Assembly: GCA_022448925.1 (NCBI GenBank)
Contig: JAKVCP010000003.1
Span: 1 to 64,000, forward strand
DNA from: Paracoccaceae bacterium
GTDB lineage: Bacteria > Pseudomonadota > Alphaproteobacteria > Rhodobacterales > Rhodobacteraceae
Reading direction: 5' to 3'
DNA length: 64,000 nt
Translations under genes and position numbers: made by a program
The notes under the pieces: generated by a model
Told to the model about the DNA's origin: nothing
Databases searched by the model: none
Seen by the model: the letters and a program-made list of their open reading frames with translations, nothing else
In this document: in pieces, positions 56,906 through 64,000 of the stretch
How the letters are laid out: each line of letters begins with the position of its first letter
Numbering within the stretch: the stretch's first letter is position 1

Positions 56906-57634
56906 TCAGATCACGATCAAGCCGCGCGACAAAGCACGGGCAACGGCGTGAATGGTATTCAACGCCCCAAGTTTATGACGCGCACTTTCAATATAGACCC
57001 TAAGTGTGTGTTCGGAAATGGACAGGCTGTTGGCAACCTGTGCGCGGCTGTAACCCAACGCCAGCAGCGTCATCGCGTCGACTTCGCGCGGTGAAAGAGC
57101 CTGTGCTGTTTCCTGTGCCCGCCCCGGTTCCAGCTCCAAGGCGCGCTGGTTGAAGGCATGCGCAGCCATGATAAGGTCCCGATGATGGGAAGCGGTGAAA
57201 TCCGCCCACGTATCGTCATCACTGTTATGACTGAGCGAAAACAAGGCATATTGCCCGTTGGGGCCTCGGATCGGAACGGAGAAACCCTGGTTCCCGACAC
57301 CATGCTCAATAGCATCCGCCAAAAAGTTGCGCGCCGCTTTTCCCGACCAATCCAGCCGCTTCCAGTCCACTGGATGAAACCTTTGGTAGCAGCCCAACAC
57401 CACCGGATCTATCCGTAGGTAATTTTTTTCTAGATATCGTTCCACCCAAGTCATTGGGTAGGTTCCACAGCCGTACTGCTCTCCGTCCGATGACACCCAA
57501 TGATAGACAATGTGATCCACACCGAAATGATCGCGCAGGCGTTCAATCTCCTGCTGCATATCGGTCAGTGTGTCAGCGCGTGCGACACGCTCCAATATTG
57601 AATTGAGAGACGTTGTCTCTGCCACTAAAACCAC
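56906..57634 (-). CDS. LuxR family quorum-sensing regulator
   Basis: This 242-residue regulator has an autoinducer-binding domain (about residues 30-160, with TWVERYLEKNYLRIDPVV providing the Trp, Tyr, Asp and Pro of the pocket) and a LuxR helix-turn-helix (LSPREVDAMTLLALGYSRAQ and HTLRVYIESARHKLG). The start is GTG at 57634, so it overlaps the preceding small gene by about 60 bp. With the adjacent LuxI it forms a complete quorum-sensing pair. Confidence 0.93.
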   Translation of the reverse strand: MVLVAETTSLNSILERVARADTLTDMQQEIERLRDHFGVDHIVYHWVSSDGEQYGCGTYPMTWVERYLEKNYLRIDPVVLGCYQRFHPVDWKRLDWSGKAARNFLADAIEHGVGNQGFSVPIRGPNGQYALFSLSHNSDDDTWADFTASHHRDLIMAAHAFNQRALELEPGRAQETAQALSPREVDAMTLLALGYSRAQVANSLSISEHTLRVYIESARHKLGALNTIHAVARALSRGLIVI

Positions 57635-57779
57635 GCGTCGCGGTCTCCCCTAAAGACGTGATTTCCGCCCTGGCGATCCTTCGGGTTTCCTCAAGTTGCC
57701 GTTCCAAATCAGGCAAATCGTTGGAAGCTGCAAAGGTTTTCAAGTCGGTCAGTACGTCCAAAATCCACTCTTTTCCCAT
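57573..57779 (-). CDS. Small conserved-type protein upstream of luxR
   Basis: This 68-residue protein (MGKEWILDVLTDLKTFAASN, then a helical acidic segment) resembles small helical proteins that I recall upstream of LuxR genes in roseobacters. It starts at ATG 57779 and its last 20 or so codons overlap the luxR start in another frame, so translation of luxR may depend on it. I know no function. Confidence 0.6.
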   Translation of the reverse strand: MGKEWILDVLTDLKTFAASNDLPDLERQLEETRRIARAEITSLGETATRGFSGRDNVSQFNIGACRTR

Positions 57780-57800
57780 CTCTACTTCCTCTTCTAATGC

Positions 57801-57815
57801 CTAACAAAAGGTTAA
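57801..57815. promoter_or_regulatory. Possible CtrA half-consensus box
   Basis: CTAA-N7-TTAA lies about 22 bp upstream of the small gene that leads the luxR-luxI operon; the CtrA consensus is TTAA-N7-TTAA. Quorum sensing and CtrA are linked in several Rhodobacterales. With one mismatch in eight bases this could be chance. The remaining 400 bp up to 58231 hold no gene I can support. Confidence 0.3.
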
Positions 57816-58231
57816 CAGAAGTATATCTCAAGCGAGCAAGACCCGATATTCGCGTTTTTGCACTCCCCATAAATAGCGGGTTTTGCGTTAACGAATCATG
57901 ACGGGGCATCGCTTCCGACCCAAAAGGCCACCCAATTGGTAGCCGTAAAGTGGTCGCAACACTCTGAATGACCGTCAAAGTCTGTGCTGAAAAACAAGGC
58001 GACCATCAGGCGCTGCAAGGTCGCCCGATTCGCCGCACTGACCGATGATCCAACCACTCCGGTAGGGCATACCTGACATATCGAGCCATAGAGGCAATTT
58101 TTCGTTCACACAAGCCAGGTTTGTCACGAGACACCTTTGCTCACAGTCGCGTGGACTTTGCATATGAAAACGAGAAGACTGCATCAGGCAGGGTGCAAAA
58201 TGAAAGGCTTCAAACTGCAAAAAGCACTGCG

Positions 58232-58474
58232 ATGAATAACGGTCAAAATGATGTCGCTCTGCCCGTTGGCACCAGGGTACGTCTTGATAGCCATAATGAA
58301 ACCGGGCAAAACCCATCAGAATACGGTGTTGTGATCCACTGTTGGCGAGATACAGAACTACAAATCTACGATTGCCTAATCGCCTTTTTCGGGTCTGAGT
58401 TTCCAGATGGACGACCATAAGAAAAGCCGTACATTCTTCGATACGCCAGTATGAATCTGGTGGTGGTTGATTGA
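58232..58474 (+). pseudogene. Small cytoplasmic protein gene split by one TAA
   Basis: The frame MNNGQNDVALPVGTRVRLDS and on gives 62 residues and stops at TAA 58418-58420, but it continues in frame for 17 more codons as EKPYILRYASMNLVVVD before TGA at 58472-58474. The joined product of about 80 residues looks like a small beta-rich protein; the extension reads like a natural C-terminus. A CAA-to-TAA change would explain the break. I do not know its function. Confidence 0.6.
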
Positions 58475-59425
58475 TCCGTTTAAGCCATTCGACCCGCGCT
58501 GGGCTTCCAAAAGATCCCAAAAAGCGGATGGATGCGTTCCTGCACTTTCGTTCAATTCGGATCAGCCTGGCGGTCACGCGCAATATGGAAACGCGCACAA
58601 TTCGTGATCAGATCACAAGCCAGCTGCGGCACCCCGTTGTCGTGAAAATTTTGGCACGACAGCCCTGTCAGTTGGGCGACATATCTGCTGTCCTAAGCTT
58701 GATGTTTCACGATTGCGAAAACAGCTTTTGAGAAATGGCTCTCTTCGTTTAAAAGCTGTCGCGGCGATGCCCTTTGGGGCCTGCCTCATGACGCCGCCCT
58801 AGTCTCACTGTCTGCCGCAGAGCGTTTCGCCTTGGTCAAAAGCGCTACCGCACCGGGTGACGCGATCTGTGCGCGATCTACTGACGCGAACCTTCGTATA
58901 AGAGCGGTCGTGTGCCATAGACATGGTTTGCGGGTGCAGGCAGTCACAGAGCACGGGAGTATCATAAGGCAAAGTCCGCCTCAAAGACGCAACCCATGGC
59001 AACACAACGCGTGACGTGCGCTGCCGGCGTCGAAGACATCGCCCTGATCGTTGACGCCAGGAACCATACCTTTGGCAAGCTTCGGCCCAACAGCAAGCCC
59101 AATTGTTTGAAAGGGAAACGGAGCTTGCAGTCGGCATGCCTGTCGACGAAGACCCCCACCTTATCGCTATCGGCGGGGCTGACCGCGCCGTGATTTTCCA
59201 TGCCCTACACCACGGTGAACCCCGCGAAAAATTTGGGGAATCTGCAGCGGTGAAAGACACATCCCCCGCAGTTCACAGGGTCAGCCCAAATCCACGCCCC
59301 ACCTGCTCCCCCCAATGACGCATAAGGCCCCGGCCCGTGTTCCCAAAATCACAGGCCACTTTCCATGTGACAGGGCTCAAGCATAGGCTGGTTAGGCGCA
59401 GTGGAATGGCACCCCAAAAATGCAG
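58475..59425. other. Gap with coding remnants
   Basis: About 950 bp between the broken small gene and the ccrA terminator. A stretch at about 59050-59318 on the plus strand reads EPYLWQASAQQQAQLFERE then ELAVGMPVDEDPHLIAIGG, which looks like former coding sequence, but no start or family is evident. Minus-strand frames across 58805-59260 are Arg-rich and unconvincing. Confidence 0.35.
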
Positions 59426-59460
59426 CAAGACCCGCAGAGCGCTGCGGGTCTTGTCTTTTC
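59426..59460. terminator. Bidirectional-looking terminator beyond ccrA
   Basis: A 12-bp perfect stem (CAAGACCCGCAG with CTGCGGGTCTTG, loop AGCG) lies 21 bp past the ccrA stop. Reading on the ccrA strand it is followed within a few bases by ATTTTTGG, and on the plus strand by TCTTTTCC. Confidence 0.8.
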
Positions 59461-59473
59461 CTTCTGCCGGCCT

Positions 59474-60757
59474 TTAACGAGCTGCAAGCGCCTCTTCGAC
59501 AGTGCGCAACCCTGGTTTGGGGCTTTGGACAAGAACCGACATATTGCCGGGCAAATGTTCGTTGTGCATCATTTTCATGTGCGCCTCGGGGATTTCTTGC
59601 CAGGGAAACACCTCGGACATACACGGGTCAAGACGCCGCTCAATCATAAGGTTGTTGGCAGCAGAGGCCTGCTTCAGATGCGCAAAGTGGCTGCCTTGCA
59701 AGCGTTTCTGATGCATCCACATATACCGCACGTCGAAGGTGGTGTTGAACCCTGACGTTCCAGCACAAATCACGACCATACCACCCTTTTTCACAACCAA
59801 TGTCGAAACCGGGAAGGTGGCCTCGCCTGGATGTTCAAAGACCATATCGACGTTTACACCTTTCCCGGTGATTTCCCAGATGGCTTTGCCGAACTTCCGC
59901 GCCTCTTTGAGCCACTCGTTATATTCAGGCGAGTTCACTACAGGCAGTTGACCCCAACAATTGAAATCCTTGCGGTTAATGACGCCTTTTGCCCCCTGAT
60001 CCAGCACGAACTGTCGTTTGCTTTCGTCCGAGATGACGCCGATCGCGTTCGCCCCAACGGTGTTCGCCAACTGGATCGCATAAGACCCCAGTCCACCAGA
60101 GGCCCCCCATACCAGCACATTTTGCCCTGGCTTGAGTTCATGCGGGTGATGACCAAAGAGCATTCTGTAAGCCGTCGCGAGCGTCAACGTGTAACAGGCC
60201 GCTTCTTCCCATGTCAGATGCTTTGGCCGCGGCATAAGTTGCTGTGCCTGCACGTTGGTGAATTGCGCGAACGATCCGTCAGGGGTTTCATACCCCCAAA
60301 TCCTTTGGCTTGGCGAAAACATTGGGTCGCCACCGTTGCACTCTTCGTCGTCTCCATCATCCTGGTTGCAATGAATGACCACCTCATCGCCGACTTTCCA
60401 GTTTTTTACCTTCGACCCAACTGCCCAAACGATGCCCGAGGCATCCGAGCCCGCGATGTGGAATGGCGCCTTGTGAACGTCGAAAGGGCTGATCGGCTCA
60501 CCACGCCCGGCCCAGACACCGTTGTAATTCACGCCTGCTGCCATCACCAGAACCAGAACTTCATGGCTGTCCAACTTCGGAACATCCACCACTTCAACTT
60601 GGAAAGACTTGTCCGGTGGACCGTGACGTTCGCGCCGAATGGTCCAAGCATACATCTGTTTGGGAACATAACCGAGCGGTGGCATTTCACCGATGTCATA
60701 AAGGTCTTTTTCAGGGGCGTCATAGGGCGCGATACCCGTTTGCGTGTCCAAGGCCAT
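59474..60757 (-). CDS. ccrA: Crotonyl-CoA carboxylase/reductase
   Basis: This 427-residue MDR enzyme reductively carboxylates crotonyl-CoA to ethylmalonyl-CoA with NADPH and CO2, the key step of the ethylmalonyl-CoA pathway. The cofactor motif is VLVWGASGGLGSYAIQLAN; HIAGSDASGIVWAVGS, GYETPDGSFAQFTNVQAQQL and FEHPGEATFPVSTLVVKKGG are characteristic. The insertion HCNQDDGDDEECNGGDPMFS is a family hallmark. A terminator follows. It belongs to the same pathway as mcd (40667) and ecm (63010). Confidence 0.96.
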   Translation of the reverse strand: MALDTQTGIAPYDAPEKDLYDIGEMPPLGYVPKQMYAWTIRRERHGPPDKSFQVEVVDVPKLDSHEVLVLVMAAGVNYNGVWAGRGEPISPFDVHKAPFHIAGSDASGIVWAVGSKVKNWKVGDEVVIHCNQDDGDDEECNGGDPMFSPSQRIWGYETPDGSFAQFTNVQAQQLMPRPKHLTWEEAACYTLTLATAYRMLFGHHPHELKPGQNVLVWGASGGLGSYAIQLANTVGANAIGVISDESKRQFVLDQGAKGVINRKDFNCWGQLPVVNSPEYNEWLKEARKFGKAIWEITGKGVNVDMVFEHPGEATFPVSTLVVKKGGMVVICAGTSGFNTTFDVRYMWMHQKRLQGSHFAHLKQASAANNLMIERRLDPCMSEVFPWQEIPEAHMKMMHNEHLPGNMSVLVQSPKPGLRTVEEALAAR

Positions 60758-61197
60758 GGCAGGCTCCCTCAGTGTTGGTCGTTCTCAGTATTGAACGTTG
60801 TGTTTGTCGTTTGCCGCAGTGCAGAATCACAGGGTCTCTTTGGTGAAATAGACCCTGGAAGGTAATATTGCAATTCATTTTGATACATTTTTGAAATTTT
60901 ATAACCGAGCAGTTGCAGAAACTCGGGAAATCTACTGCAAACAAGCCTCTGCCCCCGCAGAGCGGGGACCCCAACAAAGACATCCCCAGCCGATCCGGAT
61001 CCAAACTGAATGAGATACTACAGGATGAGATCCGGGCGCGTCGCAGACAAATGCATCCAGCACATGCCCCCAATGAAGCACCCGGGGTGTGCATCGTCCT
61101 TGAAACGATAGAGCGCGTCGCAGACATCCGTGGCACTGGACGTCATGCGATCCTGATAAGAGGACCTCAGGCCAGATCCGTCAGGAAACAGTCAACA
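60758..61197. other. ccrA upstream region
   Basis: About 440 bp containing the ccrA promoter region. A plus-strand TTG frame from 60913 runs to 61254 over the end of the acyltransferase gene, with a charged segment NEILQDEIRARRRQM, but it has no recognised family and no clear ribosome binding site, so I do not call it. Confidence 0.4.
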
Positions 61198-62601
61198 CTA
61201 GTCTACCAGCTCGCTTTGGGATCTGGTCTGACTTTCTGGCGCGTTGTTCTTTGAGTGATTTGGCTCAGACAAAAGTGACGCGGCATAATAGGACAGAATA
61301 TCGCCGGCACCGTCAGAAACCGAAATGGCCTGCGCATTCTGAGTTATCAAATCACGCTCAGACAGGACGCTCAGTCCGCCCTGCATGATATCGTCCACTG
61401 ATCCCTCGACGGGCTTTCCGGCGGCAACCGTTTGATCAATTTTTTGCTGCAAAGCAGTGCGCAGCTCGTCTCGATCCCACGCACGCTTTTCCTTCAGAAC
61501 AGAGGCGATCAGAGGAACCGGCAAGGCAGGAACAGCTGAAACGATGCGCGTCATCAAGTCCTGCGCCAACGCATCGACGTTTGCGCCCTTATCTTGCCGC
61601 GACCGAAGACTGATCGGTTCCGCAAAACGAACCGCTGCCTTGCCATAGCGATGGGTTTTCCCCCGAAGCCGCAGCCAAAGATGACGGAGGACAAACCGCG
61701 CAACGACACCATTGTTGGCCCGGAAGCGACGAACCCCTGTTTTGCCGGCATTAACGAGAATGCGGTCCTCGAACACACGATCGTAATTCAGCGCCACCGG
61801 CACAAACACAACATCGCGTTTATCCAGGTCCACACCCGTGACGATATATTTCAGCAACCCGACCTTGGCGGGCGCAATTGCCCCATCCAAACTTAGCCCA
61901 CCCTCGGGAAACATGGCCTGTGTTACACCCGCAGCACTGGAGATTTGGACATAGCGCGCCAGAACTTTGCGAAACAGCGGATTTTGCGACCTCCGCCGGA
62001 TAAAATACGCCCCCATCGCCCGGATCAACCGTGACAAAGGCCAGACCTGAGCCCACTCTCCGACAGCATAGGACAGCGCCGAGCGGTTTCCGGCAAGATA
62101 TGTCACGAGAACATAATCCATATTTGAGCGATGGTTCATAACAAAAACAATCGTGGCATCAGAATCAATGGTGCTTAGGACCTCGCTGTCAGTGCCCAAG
62201 GGAGCCACCTCGTACAGCGTATTTGACAAGGCACGCGCCGCCCGAATGGCAAACCCGAAATAGGCCATGGTTGAGAAAGATGGCACGATTTCACGTGCGT
62301 AGCGGTTCGCCGTCTGAAACGCGACGTCTTCACGCAGATCATTTGCGCGGGCGTAAGCGACAATCTCTTCTGTCACGTCCGGCGCATAGACCAAACGTTG
62401 GATCATGTCGTGACGACGGGCTAATTTGAAAGGCTGGATTGGCACCGCTAGGCGCCGGTTGAGACGTGCCACCGCGCGCTCCATCCGACGCCGGAAAAAC
62501 CACCGGACCGACGGCAGCAGAAAATGCGATGAAAACGTGACCACAGCAAAAAGCAGGATCAGCACAAAAAGCCAAACAGGCAGGGTCACAGTTGCAGTCA
62601 T
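61198..62601 (-). CDS. PlsB-like glycerol-3-phosphate acyltransferase
   Basis: This 467-residue protein has an N-terminal membrane helix (about residues 7-29) and an LPLAT acyltransferase domain with the H-x4-D motif (VMNHRSNMDYVL), the FPEGGLSLDG motif and VFVPVALNYDRV, an order seen in PlsB-type glycerol-3-phosphate acyltransferases. It would start phospholipid synthesis at the inner membrane. I take the ATG at 62601; the frame is open seven codons upstream. It lies between ccrA and ecm, all three distinct in direction or spacing, so no operon is implied. Confidence 0.82.
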   Translation of the reverse strand: MTATVTLPVWLFVLILLFAVVTFSSHFLLPSVRWFFRRRMERAVARLNRRLAVPIQPFKLARRHDMIQRLVYAPDVTEEIVAYARANDLREDVAFQTANRYAREIVPSFSTMAYFGFAIRAARALSNTLYEVAPLGTDSEVLSTIDSDATIVFVMNHRSNMDYVLVTYLAGNRSALSYAVGEWAQVWPLSRLIRAMGAYFIRRRSQNPLFRKVLARYVQISSAAGVTQAMFPEGGLSLDGAIAPAKVGLLKYIVTGVDLDKRDVVFVPVALNYDRVFEDRILVNAGKTGVRRFRANNGVVARFVLRHLWLRLRGKTHRYGKAAVRFAEPISLRSRQDKGANVDALAQDLMTRIVSAVPALPVPLIASVLKEKRAWDRDELRTALQQKIDQTVAAGKPVEGSVDDIMQGGLSVLSERDLITQNAQAISVSDGAGDILSYYAASLLSEPNHSKNNAPESQTRSQSELVD

Positions 62602-63009
62602 CGCAAGACCGTGGCAGCGCATGCGCCTCTAGGCAACCCCCTTAGACCCACCCGCGGGCCAATATGGTCCGAAAAATAGGGTTGGCACTTACGCGTAACG
62701 GCAAACCACGTTTTGCGACCGACAGCAGATCCTGCGTCCTAGGCGCCTCATCAAGCGAAAAACAGCTTACAGCCCAGAGCTGTTCCACGGAGTTTTGGAA
62801 CCGTTCGAAGCAAAAACCGCTGGCGCGACAGGCCAGCGTGTTCATAAACCCATAATACCATTGCGGTGTGAATGTTGCCCGCCGTTGTATTCTGCCAATC
62901 GGAGCCAATATCCAGTTGCTGCGACGCAGCGAATTGACAAAGCCATATTATTTCCAATAGATACTAAAAAAAGAAATATAATTTCGCAACCATGATTCCC
63001 GAGGGCCCC
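62602..63009. other. Divergent promoter region of the acyltransferase and ecm
   Basis: About 400 bp without a supported gene. The last 70 bp before ecm are AT-rich (around 62940-62990), as expected of a promoter. No palindrome stood out. Confidence 0.4.
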
Positions 63010-64000
63010 ATGACCGAGACCCAACAGACCCGCGACCGCCCATGGCTTATCCGCACCTATGCGGGCCACTCAACCGCTGCAGCCTCAAATGCGCTGTATC
63101 GCTCGAACCTGGCCAAGGGACAAACCGGTCTGTCAGTGGCATTCGATCTGCCAACGCAAACCGGCTATGACAGCGATCATATTCTTGCCCGTGGCGAAGT
63201 CGGAAAGGTTGGGGTGCCCGTCTGCCATTTGGGCGACATGCGAACACTGTTTGATAACATCCCACTCGACCAGATGAACACCTCCATGACGATCAACGCC
63301 ACAGCGCCTTGGCTTTTGGCACTTTATATTGCGACCGCCGAGGAACAGGGCGCGGACATCAGCCAACTACAGGGCACCGTCCAGAACGATTTGATAAAGG
63401 AGTATTTAAGCCGGGGAACGTATATCTGTCCTCCCAAGCCTTCGCTCAAAATGATCGGGGACGTCGCTGAATATTGCTACACGCACGTACCCAAATGGAA
63501 CCCGATGAACGTGTGCTCCTATCACCTGCAAGAGGCGGGTGCGACGCCGGAACAGGAATTGGCTTTCGCATTGGCAACCGCAATTGCCGTCTTGGACGAG
63601 TTGCAGCCACGTGTCCCCAAGGACGACTTCCCAGCGCTTGCAGGGCGCATCTCATTCTTTGTGAATGCAGGCATCCGTTTTGTCACGGAGATGTGCAAAA
63701 TGCGCGCCTTCGTCGATCTGTGGGATGAAATACTGACGACCAGGTACAGGGTCGAAAACCCCAAATTCCGTCGCTTTCGTTATGGCGTGCAGGTCAATTC
63801 GTTGGGGCTGACAGAGCAACAGCCGGAAAACAACGTCTATCGCATCCTGATTGAAATGCTTGCTGTGACACTGTCGAAAAAGGCGCGTGCCCGCGCCGTG
63901 CAACTGCCTGCCTGGAACGAAGCGCTTGGACTGCCGCGCCCTTGGGATCAGCAGTGGTCAATGCGCATGCAGCAGATCCTCGCCTATGAAACTGATCTGT
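63010..64000 (+). CDS. ecm: Ethylmalonyl-CoA mutase, N-terminal part
   Basis: The frame opens at ATG 63010 and runs off the window after 330 codons; the full protein should be about twice as long. It starts MTETQQTRDRPWLIRTYAGH, and NLAKGQTGLSVAFDLPTQTG, MTINATAPWLLALYIATAEE and GTVQNDLIKEYLSRGTYICP are those of the B12-dependent mutase family, closest to ethylmalonyl-CoA mutase (MeaA). It converts ethylmalonyl-CoA to methylsuccinyl-CoA, the substrate of Mcd. The cobalamin-binding C-terminus lies outside the window. Nearness to ccrA favours this over methylmalonyl-CoA mutase. Confidence 0.93.
   Translation, partial: MTETQQTRDRPWLIRTYAGHSTAAASNALYRSNLAKGQTGLSVAFDLPTQTGYDSDHILARGEVGKVGVPVCHLGDMRTLFDNIPLDQMNTSMTINATAPWLLALYIATAEEQGADISQLQGTVQNDLIKEYLSRGTYICPPKPSLKMIGDVAEYCYTHVPKWNPMNVCSYHLQEAGATPEQELAFALATAIAVLDELQPRVPKDDFPALAGRISFFVNAGIRFVTEMCKMRAFVDLWDEILTTRYRVENPKFRRFRYGVQVNSLGLTEQQPENNVYRILIEMLAVTLSKKARARAVQLPAWNEALGLPRPWDQQWSMRMQQILAYETDL

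Noticed and set aside
57975-58598. A 207-codon minus-strand frame
   Set aside because: It is antisense to the more convincing small gene at 58232-58474 and is rich in Arg, Cys and His with no motif.
60913-61254. A 113-codon plus-strand frame upstream of ccrA
   Set aside because: It starts with TTG, has no ribosome binding site and overlaps the 3' end of the acyltransferase gene; too weak to list as a gene.

Overview
This window is a 64 kb stretch of a bacterial chromosome, most likely an alphaproteobacterium of the Rhodobacterales (Roseobacter/Rhodobacteraceae type). The reasons are the ethylmalonyl-CoA pathway genes (methylsuccinyl-CoA dehydrogenase, crotonyl-CoA carboxylase/reductase, ethylmalonyl-CoA mutase), a monomeric NADP-isocitrate dehydrogenase, a dimethylglycine-dehydrogenase-type flavoprotein, a full C-P lyase locus, a LuxI/LuxR pair and the mreBCD-mrdA-rodA order. 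No rRNA, tRNA or CRISPR array was seen. Most genes are GC-rich; 29.8-34.7 kb is visibly more AT-rich and looks foreign.

Layout. 0.4-8.9 kb: a RutR-type repressor divergent from a reductive pyrimidine catabolism set (N-carbamoyl-beta-alanine amidohydrolase, small lipoprotein, dihydropyrimidinase), followed by a THI5/NMT1-type ABC importer. 9.1-10.9 kb: a compact ECF41 sigma-factor operon (membrane protein, carboxymuconolactone-decarboxylase-like CGPC protein, sigma factor) with an ECF41-type promoter in front. 12.0-26.1 kb: phosphonate uptake (phnCDEE plus a hexapeptide acetyltransferase), phnF, phnGHIJKLN, a 2H phosphoesterase that may stand in for the missing phnP, phnM, and a LacI regulator. 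27.2-29.4 kb: icd. 29.7-36.8 kb: a decaying island with a degenerate receiver, a stand-alone receiver, a histidine kinase broken by five stops and a frameshift, an OmpR regulator truncated by TAG, and remnants of three IS elements. 37.1-43.4 kb: two TetR/4-TM membrane protein pairs of identical geometry, a DUF3859 protein, a TauE/SafE permease and mcd. 43.4-45.9 kb: a large FAD/GcvT dehydrogenase. 46.2-51.8 kb: the cell-shape operon. 51.8-57.8 kb: several oxidoreductases, a helicase and quorum sensing. 58.2-64.0 kb: a broken small gene, ccrA, an acyltransferase and the start of ethylmalonyl-CoA mutase, which runs off the end.

How it fits together. The pyrimidine genes release beta-alanine, CO2 and ammonia from pyrimidines and are probably controlled by RutR through a perfect palindrome at 1147-1162. 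The phn genes import phosphonates and convert them to PRPP. The ethylmalonyl-CoA genes allow growth on C2 units and polyhydroxybutyrate-derived acetyl-CoA. The observations I rate most worth a second look are the paired TetR/membrane modules with parallel operator geometry but different operator sequence, the ECF41 operon with its matching promoter, the two-component locus riddled with in-frame stops, and two unrecognised small reading frames stitched into the phn operon. All identifications rest on motif and family recognition by eye; no database search was possible.
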